This document shows positions 9,493 through 18,339 of a stretch of 64,000 nt of DNA, piece by piece. How positions within the stretch are numbered: position 1 is the first letter of the stretch; each line of letters opens with the position of its first letter. Source of the DNA: Bacteroidota bacterium (GTDB taxonomy: Bacteria > Bacteroidota > Bacteroidia > B-17B0 > Aurantibacillaceae); contig JAHEYF010000010.1 of assembly GCA_023251755.1 (NCBI GenBank), positions 12,323 through 76,322 on the forward strand, given 5' to 3'. The notes beneath the pieces are model-generated. The model had not been told where the DNA came from. It saw nothing but the letters and a program-made list of their open reading frames with translations, and did not search any database. Position numbers and translations under genes: made by a program.

Positions 9493-10010
9493 TACTTCAG
9501 TGTGTCGTTAGCAGACTTAAATTCTAAGGATAAGGAATTTACACAATACCGTAATCCGGTTTTTGTAGGCCCGTCGTCAAATATATGCCCCAGATGTCCG
9601 CCGCATTTCCCACACAGTATTTCTGTTCGTGCCATGCCCAATGAATAATCTGTCTGTTTTTTTATTCGCCCATTACCTATTTCATTGTCAAAACTCGGCC
9701 ATCCGCAATGGCTTTCAAACTTATTGTCCGAATCAAACAATTCGTAGCCGCAGGCCGCACAGGTGTATTTCCCTTTTTCAAAATGCATGTTGTATTTCCC
9801 TGTATTTGGCCGTTCCGTACCTTTCTCACGCAGAATATGGTATTGTTCTTCGCTCAATGTTTTTTTCCATTCTTCTTCGGTTTTATTTACGGTAAAATTA
9901 CTCATGGTCTGATTTTTTTGAATGGTTGAATGTACAGGTTTTTCGGTGTTTTGACAAGCTGCCAGCAATGTAGCCGTACTTAGCTTTAAGATAAAAATAA
10001 TTCGTTTCAT
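9492..10010 (-). CDS. msrB: Peptide-methionine (R)-S-oxide reductase, lipoprotein form
   Basis: This 172-aa MsrB reduces methionine-R-sulfoxide in oxidised proteins. A lipoprotein signal ([10 protein letters not shown], Cys19) places it in the cell envelope. The MsrB domain covers about residues 40-170, with zinc ligands in CAACG and [10 protein letters not shown], the HCGWPSF block, and the catalytic cysteine in RYCVNSLSL. The ATG at 10010 is chosen because it starts directly with the signal peptide; an open start 13 codons upstream would add a non-signal leader. No msrA is adjacent. Confidence 0.93.
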   Translation of the reverse strand: MKRIIFILKLSTATLLAACQNTEKPVHSTIQKNQTMSNFTVNKTEEEWKKTLSEEQYHILREKGTERPNTGKYNMHFEKGKYTCAACGYELFDSDNKFESHCGWPSFDNEIGNGRIKKQTDYSLGMARTEILCGKCGGHLGHIFDDGPTKTGLRYCVNSLSLEFKSANDTLK

Positions 10011-10095
10011 GGTTGCTGTTTTGTTATATAGGACGAACAGAAAATACAATCCTTACAAAGTATTCATTTTTAGTTCGAAGTGCATTGTTCTTAGT

Positions 10096-11241
10096 TCAAT
10101 CCTTTTTTGACCTTAATTTAACTTCGTCCAAAATAGCACTTTCGGCTTGCTGACTGTTTTTAATTCTGATAAAAGACCCCTTTCCTTTGGCTGCTATGTC
10201 CTTTAAATTTTTAATTGCAGCATGGTCATTGCCAAAAGCAATGGCAGACAATATTATTTTTTTATCGCCCTGCTTCTCTACCCATTGTTTGTAATGCCCC
10301 TCGTAAAAAGCAAATTTGCCGTCCGTTGCCATAAAAATCTGGTTGTTCCCTTCGGGGATATAATTATTTAAAGCAATATCCAAAGCATACAAAATGGCCT
10401 TTGCCCCTTTTGTATAGCCCTTTGAATGAAGTCCGTTTACAATTGTCTCCAGTTCCTTTTTTGCTGTTCCCGGAGTAGCTTCATGAACAAGGCTTACCGA
10501 ATCGGCATAAGTAATGAAAGTAATTTTGTCTATATCCCGCAGGTTTTTTATAAGAAAATGCAAAGCCTTTTTCATCAGGGGCAGTTTTAATGAATCGCCC
10601 ATTGAACCTGATACATCAATAAGAAAAACAATGTTATTGGGTTTGTATAGCCTGTTGTCCAATAATTCAATTGATGGGAGCGGCTCCACATTATTTTTCG
10701 GGATGGAATCCACTGCTTTTTTTTCTTCTACAGGAATTTGTTGAGGAAGATCAGGTTTCTTTTCCACCGGTAGTATTACCTGTAAGCCGGCAACTTCCTG
10801 GTTATTTCTGTTTTTTGAGCTGAAATTAAAACAAGCAGTTGTATTGTCTATGCGTATACTTTTTATAGTTCCTTTTATGGCCAGTACAAAGGGGTCGCCA
10901 GAGGCACTTGTAACCAATTTAATTTTCTCGTTAAAATTACCTGTGTTTCCGGGCTGGTAAATCACCGTAAGCATAGAGGTATCTCCCGGTAGCAGTGCTT
11001 TTTTGTTGATTCGTACCTTTAAGTTTTTTGCAACATCGGCCCTGAGAAAATACAGGTTTTTGTCTGAATTGTTTTTAACAATAAATTCCGATTGCAGTAA
11101 ATTCACATTTTCCAGCACCCCGTAATCGTGTACAGCCTCATCAACCGCGATCCCTGTATTTTGCCCCAAAACTTTTTCACACAAGCCTGTTAGCAACAGT
11201 GTGGATATAACAAATGAAGATATGTACGAAATCCTTGTCAA
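10096..11241 (-). CDS. Secreted DUF1573-like/VWA-domain protein
   Basis: This 381-aa protein has a signal peptide (about residues 1-26). A DUF1573-like immunoglobulin-fold region follows (about 30-130, HDYGVLENVNLLQSEF, VKNNSDKNLY), then a linker, and a von Willebrand factor A domain (about 200-375). The VWA metal site (MIDAS) is seen as FLIDVSGSMGDS, with MATDGKF further on. VWA domains bind ligands through a divalent metal, and the partner here is unknown. A GTTCTTAGTTC-type repeat lies directly after the stop. Confidence 0.85.
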   Translation of the reverse strand: MTRISYISSFVISTLLLTGLCEKVLGQNTGIAVDEAVHDYGVLENVNLLQSEFIVKNNSDKNLYFLRADVAKNLKVRINKKALLPGDTSMLTVIYQPGNTGNFNEKIKLVTSASGDPFVLAIKGTIKSIRIDNTTACFNFSSKNRNNQEVAGLQVILPVEKKPDLPQQIPVEEKKAVDSIPKNNVEPLPSIELLDNRLYKPNNIVFLIDVSGSMGDSLKLPLMKKALHFLIKNLRDIDKITFITYADSVSLVHEATPGTAKKELETIVNGLHSKGYTKGAKAILYALDIALNNYIPEGNNQIFMATDGKFAFYEGHYKQWVEKQGDKKIILSAIAFGNDHAAIKNLKDIAAKGKGSFIRIKNSQQAESAILDEVKLRSKKD

Positions 11242-11321
11242 CAGCTCCTTTTTAGCTCTAAAACTATAAAAACCATACCATATTGTATAATTTTTATTTA
11301 AGTATAATTTTTCCCGTTCAA

Positions 11322-11351
11322 TTGAAAATCTGATAAAAAAAGTTATTTTTG
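11322..11351 (+). promoter_or_regulatory. Bacteroidota-type promoter of sucC
   Basis: A -7 box TATTTTTG (TAnnTTTG consensus, 11344-11351) is preceded after 19 nt by TTG (11322-11324), matching the spacing of the primary sigma factor in this phylum. The sucC ATG is 33 nt downstream. Confidence 0.65.
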
Positions 11352-11384
11352 GAAATTATTTACTTCTTACAGAAAGCAATCATT

Positions 11385-12578
11385 ATGAATTTACACGAGT
11401 ATCAGGGAAAACAGATATTAAAAAGTTTTGGGGTTACCATTCAGGAAGGCATTGTAGCTGATACACCGGAAAAAGCAATTGAAGCGGCTAAAGAACTGAA
11501 AGTGAAGTATGGTTCCGACTTTGTAGTAATAAAAGCCCAGATACATGCAGGTGGCCGTGGTAAAGGCGGCGGGGTGAAATTAGCCAAAAATTTAGACGAG
11601 GTAAAAGAGAAGGCAAGCGCTATTATTGGGATGAATTTAGTTACCCCGCAAACTAAAAAAGAAGGCAAAAAAGTAAACAAGGTGTTGATTACCCAGGATG
11701 TTTATTACCCGGGAGAAAGCCCAACCAAAGAGTTTTACATGAGCGTTCTGCTCGACCGCAGTAAAGGCCACAATGTAATTATTTATACTACCGAAGGCGG
11801 TATGGACATTGAAGAAGTGGCTGAAAAAACCCCGCATTTAATCTGGAAAGAAGAAGTAGACCCCAAAGTAGGCTTACGCGATTACCAGTGCCGCAAAATA
11901 GCTTTTAACCTAGGGCTTTCGGGCAATGCCTTTAAAGAAATGACCAAATTTGCAGCCAATTTATACAAGGCTTACGACAGTTGTGACGCTTCTTTGTTTG
12001 AAATTAACCCCGTTTTAAAAACATCCGACAATAAAATAATTGCTGTTGATGCCAAAGTTACCTTAGATGGTAATTCTCTTTTCCGCCATGCCGATTATGA
12101 AGCCATGCGCGATTTGAGTGAAGAAGACCCTATTGAGGTTGAAGCCGGTAATGCAGGGTTAAATTATGTAAAATTAGACGGCAATGTGGGTTGCATGGTG
12201 AACGGAGCCGGTTTGGCAATGGCCACCATGGATATTATTAAATTATCGGGTGGCGACCCTGCTAACTTCCTGGATGTGGGCGGAACAGCCAATGCTGAAC
12301 GGGTTGAAAAGGCCTTCCGTATTATTTTACAGGATAAAAATGTAAAAGCCATCCTTGTTAATATTTTTGGTGGGATTGTTCGTTGCGACCGTGTAGCACA
12401 GGGCATTGTAGACGCTTATAAAAACATGGGCAACATCGAAGTTCCTATTATTATACGTTTACAGGGCACTAATGCCATCGAAGCTAAAAAGATTATTGAT
12501 GATTCGGGCTTAAAAGTTTTTTCGGCCATACAATTACAGGATGCTGCTGATTTAGTAGCAAAAGTTCTTAAAAATTAA
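11385..12578 (+). CDS. sucC: Succinyl-CoA synthetase (ADP-forming) beta subunit
   Basis: This 397-aa TCA-cycle enzyme subunit has the normal family length. It has an ATP-grasp domain (MNLHEYQGKQILKSFGV, QIHAGGRGKGGGVKLA) and a CoA-ligase domain with GNVGCMVNGAGLAMATMD, LDVGGTANAERV and NIFGGIVRCD. A TTG at 11349 is open in frame, but the ATG at 11385 gives the invariant SucC N-terminus. The alpha subunit gene is not adjacent, which is common in this phylum. The next genes start 24 nt downstream and may be read from the sucC promoter. Confidence 0.97.
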   Translation: MNLHEYQGKQILKSFGVTIQEGIVADTPEKAIEAAKELKVKYGSDFVVIKAQIHAGGRGKGGGVKLAKNLDEVKEKASAIIGMNLVTPQTKKEGKKVNKVLITQDVYYPGESPTKEFYMSVLLDRSKGHNVIIYTTEGGMDIEEVAEKTPHLIWKEEVDPKVGLRDYQCRKIAFNLGLSGNAFKEMTKFAANLYKAYDSCDASLFEINPVLKTSDNKIIAVDAKVTLDGNSLFRHADYEAMRDLSEEDPIEVEAGNAGLNYVKLDGNVGCMVNGAGLAMATMDIIKLSGGDPANFLDVGGTANAERVEKAFRIILQDKNVKAILVNIFGGIVRCDRVAQGIVDAYKNMGNIEVPIIIRLQGTNAIEAKKIIDDSGLKVFSAIQLQDAADLVAKVLKN

Positions 12579-12604
12579 TTTTAATAATTAATTAAATCAT
12601 AGTT

Positions 12605-13513
12605 ATGAAGAAAATATTTATTTGCAGCATGATAGCGATCCCCTTGGTTACCGGGATGTTCGTGAGTTCATGCAGCAATGGTAAAACCGATGGCGACGAC
12701 CACGCTGCTGATTCCTCAAAAGTTGATTCGTCGGCCACAGGCGAGCTGACCGCTGAAAACAATGAAATGATGTACTTAGTCCCTGCACCCGGTGAAATGC
12801 TCAGGTTTGTGCGCGACATCAGCGATAAAAGCAATAAAAACACCAGCTTTCTGAACCCGATTGACAATGCTAAAAAATACGCAATAATGAAAGCCAAAGC
12901 CCTTAACTTTGGTATTTACTCCTGTGATTTAAGTTATTGCTCAACTTTCGAAATTGGAACGGACGCCCTTAAATATTTAAAAGTGGTGAAACAGTTAGGC
13001 GAAGACATCGGTGTATCATCAACCGTTCAGCCGGATATGATTAAACGTATTGAGGCCAATATCGGTAAACCGGATTCATTGGAATACCTTTCTAATGATA
13101 TTTACCTTTCTTCCTTCGAAACCCTTCAGAATGGTAAGCAAGGCACCACACTGGCTTTGGTAATTGCCGGTGGTTATATTGAAAGCCTGCACATTATTTG
13201 TAATTTAACAAAGTATGATGCAAAAAGTGCTGCTATTGACCGTATTGCAGAACAAAAATATACGCTCGATAACATTATTGAATTCAGTAAAAAATACGAG
13301 TCGGATGCTTCTGTTGCAGAGGTTATAAAACAATTAACGGAGTTAAAAGCTTTGTTTGACCTGTTAAAGGAAAAAACGGTAGAAACTCCCAAAGCTGAAA
13401 AAGGAAAAACAGTTCTTGGCGGGGGTACAATTATTGAAATAACTGCCGATCAATACAAAACGATCAGCGAAAAAATAAAATCAATCAGAAATTCATTTGC
13501 ACAAATAAATTAA
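12605..13513 (+). CDS. Conserved lipoprotein of unknown function
   Basis: This 302-aa protein has a lipoprotein signal (MFVSSCSNG, Cys23) and a short acidic linker. The rest is a mainly helical domain, which is why I expect attachment to the periplasmic or outer-membrane face. No enzymatic motif is recognised. It starts 26 nt after sucC and ends 2 nt before the next secreted-protein gene, so the three are probably co-transcribed up to the terminator at 14033. Confidence 0.75.
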   Translation: MKKIFICSMIAIPLVTGMFVSSCSNGKTDGDDHAADSSKVDSSATGELTAENNEMMYLVPAPGEMLRFVRDISDKSNKNTSFLNPIDNAKKYAIMKAKALNFGIYSCDLSYCSTFEIGTDALKYLKVVKQLGEDIGVSSTVQPDMIKRIEANIGKPDSLEYLSNDIYLSSFETLQNGKQGTTLALVIAGGYIESLHIICNLTKYDAKSAAIDRIAEQKYTLDNIIEFSKKYESDASVAEVIKQLTELKALFDLLKEKTVETPKAEKGKTVLGGGTIIEITADQYKTISEKIKSIRNSFAQIN

Positions 13514-13515
13514 TT

Positions 13516-14010
13516 ATGAAGAAGCTACTATTTTTTTCATTCATTGTTTCTCTCTTCTGTTTATCAACGGAAACCTTTGCACAGGCTACCATTTGTGGGC
13601 AGTTTCATAAAAAACATTGTGTTTTTGAAACCGGGGACGACGACGATGGTGACGAATTTTTTTACAATGCACAATCTAAAAGTGGTTTGTTTGCACAAGG
13701 TTCTACCTCGCGTATGCGCTGTACCATATACAGGGGCATGGACTACAGGATTACCGTTTGTTGCGAAACTTCTTTAGGCGAACAATTGGTGTTTAAAATT
13801 ACGGATGCTAAAACAAAAGAGATGTTGTACGACAATAGTACTGATGAAAACAAAAAGCAATTCGAATTTCAATCCAATTCTACACGCCAATTAGTTATTG
13901 AAGTGGCTGTTCCGGCTGGAGAAACAAAAGCTGAAAAAGGAAAAGCTGCAAATGCTTCCTGTGTAGGACTTTTAATTGAACATAAAAAAACAGACCGGGT
14001 AGGTTTTTAA
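13516..14010 (+). CDS. Secreted hypothetical protein
   Basis: This 164-aa protein has a signal peptide (about residues 1-22, cleaved after TFAQA). The mature part has several cysteines (CGQFHKKHC, CTIYRG, CCETSLGE), suggesting disulfides, and a beta-rich pattern. The family is not recognised. It follows the 302-aa lipoprotein gene by 2 nt, so a shared function is likely. Confidence 0.7.
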   Translation: MKKLLFFSFIVSLFCLSTETFAQATICGQFHKKHCVFETGDDDDGDEFFYNAQSKSGLFAQGSTSRMRCTIYRGMDYRITVCCETSLGEQLVFKITDAKTKEMLYDNSTDENKKQFEFQSNSTRQLVIEVAVPAGETKAEKGKAANASCVGLLIEHKKTDRVGF

Positions 14011-14032
14011 CCAAAAAAATATGTGTAAAAAA

Positions 14033-14050
14033 AGCCGCTGTTGAGCGGCT
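14033..14050. terminator. Bidirectional terminator
   Basis: A 7-bp stem (AGCCGCT 14033-14039 with AGCGGCT 14044-14050) has an A-run before it and a T-run after it. It serves the rightward sucC-linked genes and the leftward gene ending at 14055. Confidence 0.88.
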
Positions 14051-14054
14051 TTTT

Positions 14055-14951
14055 TTATTTTGGAGTATAGATGGGTTTTTCCTTTTTGCTTTTATGTTCA
14101 ATGAGATCGTTTCTGTTTTTTAAATTCTTCACATCCACATCCTCTTCGTATTTCCATTTTCCTTTGTGGTATTTAAACGAATCGTAACTAAAATCGGGGC
14201 CGTAAAACTGAAACTGCCCTTCCATAAAAGGGTCTTTAGGGGCCAAATGATCGAATACAATCATTTTTTTATCCTCGTGGTATTTTAAAGACATCACTAA
14301 TTCCGATGAATATTCAAACATGATCCGTCTTGGATTTTTCTTAGGCATTTTAAATACATCTTTTCCGAACACAGGCTCGGCATTGTCTTTAAAACTTAAC
14401 ACATCAATAAATTTCCGGCAGGTGAGTTTATCGTTGCCATCCCAGGCCAACAGAGCATAATAATCGTCGCAGGGAATAATTTTATAATACAGCATCCCAA
14501 ACCACTTGGTATGGTCGCCTGTGTGGGTTTCAGGGCTTTTTATTGTTCCCGAACGGTCCTGTAGTTTATACAGTTCAAATTTGCCCTTTTCGCTTTGCAC
14601 CTGAATAAAACCAAAATAAAAATGCGAGCCGTCTTTCCGGTTCAGGTCCCAGTTGATAATACGGAATTTTTTGTCGGGCGATGTTAAGCGGGCCACGTCT
14701 TTTAAAGAATCGAAAGGAAACTCAAAAGATAAATTGTTCAGCAATACTTCTTCCCAGACATCGATAAACTGTTTGTTTGATTTTACTTTTATTGAATCGT
14801 CTTTGCTGTAAAAAACAAGTTTTTGTAAATACCTTAAAGTGTCCTGGTATTTGGTAAAATAAGCAATGTCTGCTGCTTCCAGCTTTCGCTGCGCTTTAAC
14901 TCCAGTAAAAAGAAGTGAAATGAATAATATGAAGAAGTGTTTTTTATTCAT
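14055..14951 (-). CDS. Secreted hypothetical protein
   Basis: This 298-aa protein has a signal peptide (cleavage near GVKAQ, residue 20). The mature part contains YFTKYQDTLRYLQKLVFYSK, a repeated aromatic/acidic pattern and a basic tail. It resembles uncharacterised Bacteroidota secreted proteins, and I can assign no domain. It stands alone, with a GTTTATTCGTT-type dyad upstream and a bidirectional terminator downstream. Confidence 0.7.
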   Translation of the reverse strand: MNKKHFFILFISLLFTGVKAQRKLEAADIAYFTKYQDTLRYLQKLVFYSKDDSIKVKSNKQFIDVWEEVLLNNLSFEFPFDSLKDVARLTSPDKKFRIINWDLNRKDGSHFYFGFIQVQSEKGKFELYKLQDRSGTIKSPETHTGDHTKWFGMLYYKIIPCDDYYALLAWDGNDKLTCRKFIDVLSFKDNAEPVFGKDVFKMPKKNPRRIMFEYSSELVMSLKYHEDKKMIVFDHLAPKDPFMEGQFQFYGPDFSYDSFKYHKGKWKYEEDVDVKNLKNRNDLIEHKSKKEKPIYTPK

Positions 14952-15045
14952 TCGTACATTAGTTTAATCGTTCAATTGTTTATTCGTTCAATTGTTGTGC
15001 CGAAAACCAGTAAACGAATGAACAAATAAACTAAAGAACAAAATT
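14952..15045. repeat. Imperfect inverted repeat of the TTATTCGTTCA family
   Basis: Words of TTTATTCGTTCAATTG on the left and AAACGAATGAACAAATAAAC on the right form an imperfect dyad between a gene start (14951) and a gene end (15051). It is related to the perfect dyad at 4102-4167. Confidence 0.6.
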
Positions 15046-15050
15046 TAAAA

Positions 15051-15398
15051 CTATAAATGCAAAGACGCTTTTTTAGCCAACAGCTCTTCTTTTGTTTCAC
15101 GATGGTCCATGTCGTCTACACAACAATCAACCGGGCAAACTGCCGCACACTGTGGTTCATCGTGAAAACCAACGCACTCCGTACACTTATCTGTTACAAT
15201 ATAATATAAATCCATTGAATTGGGCACCTGGGGTTCTTCTGCATCAGCAGTAAGGCCTGTACTTGAAGTAAAAGCTCCTTTCAGGCTGGTTCCATCTGCA
15301 AAACGCCACTCCGCACCGCCCTCGTAAATTGCATTATTGGGACATTCAGGTTCACAGGCTCCGCAATTAATACATTCTTCCGTTATTTTAATGGCCAT
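15051..15398 (-). CDS. 2[4Fe-4S]-type ferredoxin
   Basis: This 115-aa low-potential electron carrier has a first cluster motif CINCGACEPECP near the N-terminus. The second is CTECVGFHDEPQCAAVCPVDC, which has an 8-residue insertion between the second and third cysteines as in Alvin/clostridial-variant ferredoxins. An approximately 45-residue loop (GGAEWRFADGTSLKG...) separates the two. The start at MAIKITEEC (15398) is chosen; the open region upstream would overlap the divergent LuxC-like gene. Confidence 0.92.
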   Translation of the reverse strand: MAIKITEECINCGACEPECPNNAIYEGGAEWRFADGTSLKGAFTSSTGLTADAEEPQVPNSMDLYYIVTDKCTECVGFHDEPQCAAVCPVDCCVDDMDHRETKEELLAKKASLHL

Positions 15399-15429
15399 TT
15401 TTAAGTAATTTTGTTCTGAATTTAGCTTA

Positions 15430-15460
15430 CAAATATACGTTTTATATGCTTTCGATACAA
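15430..15460 (-). promoter_or_regulatory. Putative ferredoxin promoter
   Basis: On the minus strand TATATTTG (plus-strand 15430-15437) fits the TAnnTTTG -7 box, with a TTG box 20 nt upstream (15458-15460). The start codon is at 15398. It overlaps the first codons of the divergent gene. Confidence 0.5.
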
Positions 15461-16495
15461 CAACGCGCAAACGCTTTTATCAGTCTGGGAATTTTTTTAA
15501 AAGATTACAGGGAGAAGGCTGCAAAGCCCAATCACCAGAAATTTCACTCCGACTTGGAAAAGCTTATTGAAATGTGTTACATCTACAACGGCTGGTTTAC
15601 CCCTGCCAGTGTAAATAAAGCTTTAGCGGGGATAGAAAGCATGTTAAATGAAAACGAGGTGCAGGCATTTGTAAAGACCAGCGCAGCGCCTTCTTCACCC
15701 AAAACAGTTGCGGTAATTATGGCTGGAAATATTCCGGCTGTTGGCTTTCACGATATGCTGTGTGTATTAAATTCGGGCAACAAGGTATTAATTAAGTTGT
15801 CTTCCGACGATCACCTGCTTATTCCTTTTCTGGCCGGTATGCTGATTTATTTTGAACCCGGATTTGCCCCCTTCATTCATTTCGCTGAAAATAAATTAAG
15901 CGATTTTGATGCTGTTATTGCAACCGGAAGCAACAACAGCTCGCGTTATTTTGATTATTATTTTAAAAAATATCCGCACATTATCCGCAAAAACAGGAAC
16001 TCAGTGGCTGTATTAAGCGGAGAGGAAAGTAAAGCAGACTTACAATTACTGGGGCATGATATATTAGACTACTTCGGCCTCGGTTGCCGCAATGTATCTA
16101 AATTGTTTGTTCCTGAAGGTTATAATTTTGCCACTTTTTATGAGGCCATTTTTGATTTCAAAACGGTTATCGACAATAAGAAATACGGTAACAATTACGA
16201 CTACACCCGTGCTGTTTATTTATTGGACAGTGTAAAGTTTTTAGACAATAATTTTTTAATGCTGAAAGAGGACAAAGCCTTTGCTTCTCCTGTATCAGTT
16301 GTTTTTCATGAGCCCTATACCAATATTAGTGATGTGGAAGAATTGTTGTTGCAACACAAAGAACAATTGCAATGTATTGTGGGAAAAAATTTAACTCAAC
16401 TAAAAACTCTTAACTTTGGGCAAAGCCAATGCCCTACGCTTAGCGATTATGCTGATGATGTAAACACATTGGATTTTTTAAGCCGTTTAATTTAA
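15446..16495 (+). CDS. LuxC-like acyl-CoA reductase
   Basis: This 349-aa protein of the aldehyde-dehydrogenase superfamily (LuxC branch) would reduce acyl-CoA to aldehyde with NADPH. Family features are VAVIMAGNIPAVGFHDMLCV (nucleotide-binding strand), GNKVLIKLSSDDHLLIPFL, VIATGSNNSSRYFDYYF, and the probable catalytic cysteine in GLGCRNVSKLFVP (about residue 214). It is a standard member in Bacteroidota, where it usually sits beside this ferredoxin. The ferredoxin gene is divergent, and the ABC ATPase follows by 10 nt. Confidence 0.85.
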   Translation: MLSIQQRANAFISLGIFLKDYREKAAKPNHQKFHSDLEKLIEMCYIYNGWFTPASVNKALAGIESMLNENEVQAFVKTSAAPSSPKTVAVIMAGNIPAVGFHDMLCVLNSGNKVLIKLSSDDHLLIPFLAGMLIYFEPGFAPFIHFAENKLSDFDAVIATGSNNSSRYFDYYFKKYPHIIRKNRNSVAVLSGEESKADLQLLGHDILDYFGLGCRNVSKLFVPEGYNFATFYEAIFDFKTVIDNKKYGNNYDYTRAVYLLDSVKFLDNNFLMLKEDKAFASPVSVVFHEPYTNISDVEELLLQHKEQLQCIVGKNLTQLKTLNFGQSQCPTLSDYADDVNTLDFLSRLI

Positions 16496-16505
16496 ACCGA
16501 TTTTT

Positions 16506-17516
16506 ATTTTATCCGTTCAAAACATATCGTTTAATTACCAAGCCAATACTAAATTTAAAGGCTTGCGTGGGATTTCATTTTCATTGAACACCGCTTGCCT
16601 GTTAAGCATATTGGGCAAAAGCGGAAGTGGTAAAACAACCTTATTAAAATGTATTTATGGCCTGGAAGACCTTCCCAAAGGCTCCGTATTAGTTGAAGGC
16701 GAAAAAGTACTGGGCCCTTCCTACAAGCTCATTCCGGGCAACGAAAACATGAAACTGGTGAGCCAGGATTATTATGTATTGGAAAACCATACGGTTGAAG
16801 AAAATATCAGCGATAAATTATCTGGGTATACCAACGAGTACAAACTGAAAAGGGTAAATGAATTATTAAAGGTATTGGACCTTAAAAAATTCAGGGATAA
16901 AAAAACCTCGGAACTTTCATCGGGCCAGAAACAAAGGGTTTCCATTGCCCGGGCTTTGGCCGATTTCCCAAAACTACTTTTATTGGACGAGCCTTTTAGC
17001 AACCTTGATTTTCAGTTAAAAGACAATATATTTACTTATATCCGGCAGAACATTGAAAAACAAAATGCTTCCTGTATATTGGTTACCCACCAGCCGGAGG
17101 AAGCCCTGCGTTATTCATCGGAAATTATAATAATGGAAGAAGGGAAAATTGTGCAGCACAATAAACCGGAATACATTTATTTCCGCCCCGAATCCCTTAA
17201 AATTGCAAGGCTTTTTGGCAAATGTTTTGAATTGGAAAAAACAGACTTCAATAGCAGCAAAGGCCTGAAGTTTAAAGAAGGAAGAATATGGCTGAGGCCG
17301 GAAAAATTAAAAACAAGCGCCAGGGGACAAGAGAAACACCTGGAAGTAAAAATCACCAATAAATTATTTGCTCAGGACAAATACGAAATTATAGCTGAAA
17401 CCCTCAGTGGTGAATGCATCTCCTTTTACCATCCCGACCCCTCTTTCAAAATTGGGGATGTAAAATATTTAACAGTAGACCTATCCTTCCAACTTTCCAA
17501 CTTTCTAACTTTCTAA
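16506..17516 (+). CDS. ABC transporter ATP-binding protein with C-terminal TOBE-like domain
   Basis: This ATPase drives an importer or exporter. Motifs are Walker A GKSGSGKTT, signature LSSGQKQR, Walker B LLLLDEPF and switch VTHQ, followed by a TOBE-like tail (IWLRPEKLK). The first recognisable strand, LSVQNISFNYQ, lies before any ATG, GTG or TTG. The codon in the expected start position is ATT (16506), 10 nt after the previous stop. A TTG at 16563 would delete the first beta-strand. The last residues (FQLSNFLTF) and the stop come from a CTTTCTAA tandem repeat. No permease gene is adjacent. Confidence 0.82.
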   Translation: MLSVQNISFNYQANTKFKGLRGISFSLNTACLLSILGKSGSGKTTLLKCIYGLEDLPKGSVLVEGEKVLGPSYKLIPGNENMKLVSQDYYVLENHTVEENISDKLSGYTNEYKLKRVNELLKVLDLKKFRDKKTSELSSGQKQRVSIARALADFPKLLLLDEPFSNLDFQLKDNIFTYIRQNIEKQNASCILVTHQPEEALRYSSEIIIMEEGKIVQHNKPEYIYFRPESLKIARLFGKCFELEKTDFNSSKGLKFKEGRIWLRPEKLKTSARGQEKHLEVKITNKLFAQDKYEIIAETLSGECISFYHPDPSFKIGDVKYLTVDLSFQLSNFLTF

Positions 17517-17535
17517 CTTTCTAACTTTGCAACTA
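17484..17535 (+). repeat. Tandem CTTTC(T/C)AA repeat
   Basis: About five copies of an 8-nt AACTTTCT unit run across the 3' end and stop codon of the ABC ATPase gene. The complementary type (GGTTGAAAAGTTGG) occurs at 46437-46510. Confidence 0.75.
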
Positions 17536-17917
17536 CTGTTAGGTTAAGCTTATAATGACGCATGGAAATAGTAGTAAGCATTGGTCTAACCTTGATTTTA
17601 ACCTTTTAAATTTTGACTTTTTACTTTTAACTATAAACTGATTCACTGTATTAAACTAATTTTCAGTTAATTAGACTTGCTACTTTCTTTTTGGTTTAAA
17701 CATGGTTTAAATTCAAGGCGATAAAACATAAAAGCAAAATTATGTTTTTTCACTTAATGTAAGAAAAGAACTTATTCATTCTTTTGCACTTGAAAAACCT
17801 CTCCTCACTCCAATTCCTTTCATTTTTCAATTGCTATCTTCATTTGATGGAGCCTTTCATTATCTTCAACCGGGCTGTTGCACGGCATTCTTCTATCTGC
17901 TATGTTTGTTTTCGTAG
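17517..17917. other. Gene-free spacer
   Basis: About 400 nt of AT-rich sequence with no ORF that I trust. The right part (near 17872-17895) carries a GGGCTGTTGCACGGCATTC stretch of the kind seen beside cassette-like genes in this phylum. Otherwise I see nothing. Confidence 0.5.
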
Positions 17918-18313
17918 TCAATTGAAATATATTGTCAAAAACAGAATACTTAAATAGGCCCAAAGTATCGAAAATAGTATGTGCATTAGCGTTTCAAAAG
18001 TTTTTCCTTTCCAAAGGTCTGATGAATAACCAAAAAACTGAATGAACAATCGAACAGTCCAGAATATACCAAGTCCAAGCGATATTTTTTTTCCAAGACT
18101 CGTTTCAATTAATTCGCCTGATGATGTCAGGCAAAGTAAACCCATTAGAAATACGGTCAATGCAATGAAAAATGTATGCACCGTCATCATTTGACGATTG
18201 ATTACACTCAATGATTTAAGTTCGTTGTCCCAGTTAAAATACTTTGGAAAGGGAATATGTATCAATGCCAGCGCGACTAAAAGTGCCCCGGTTATTTTTA
18301 GATGGAAATGCAT
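17918..18313 (-). CDS. Small four-helix membrane protein
   Basis: This protein of about 131 aa has four predicted membrane helices (about residues 5-22, 40-62, 75-95, 108-128). Its motif RQMMTVHTFFIALTVFLMG recurs in uncharacterised Bacteroidota membrane proteins. I take the ATG at 18313 as start; one 12 codons upstream (18349) would overlap the preceding gene by 10 nt. It is the last gene of the DoxX-like/DUF2071/methyltransferase operon. Function unknown. Confidence 0.7.
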   Translation of the reverse strand: MHFHLKITGALLVALALIHIPFPKYFNWDNELKSLSVINRQMMTVHTFFIALTVFLMGLLCLTSSGELIETSLGKKISLGLGIFWTVRLFIQFFGYSSDLWKGKTFETLMHILFSILWAYLSILFLTIYFN

Positions 18314-18339
18314 TTTGTAAAAAGAGTTCGTGGTAAAAA

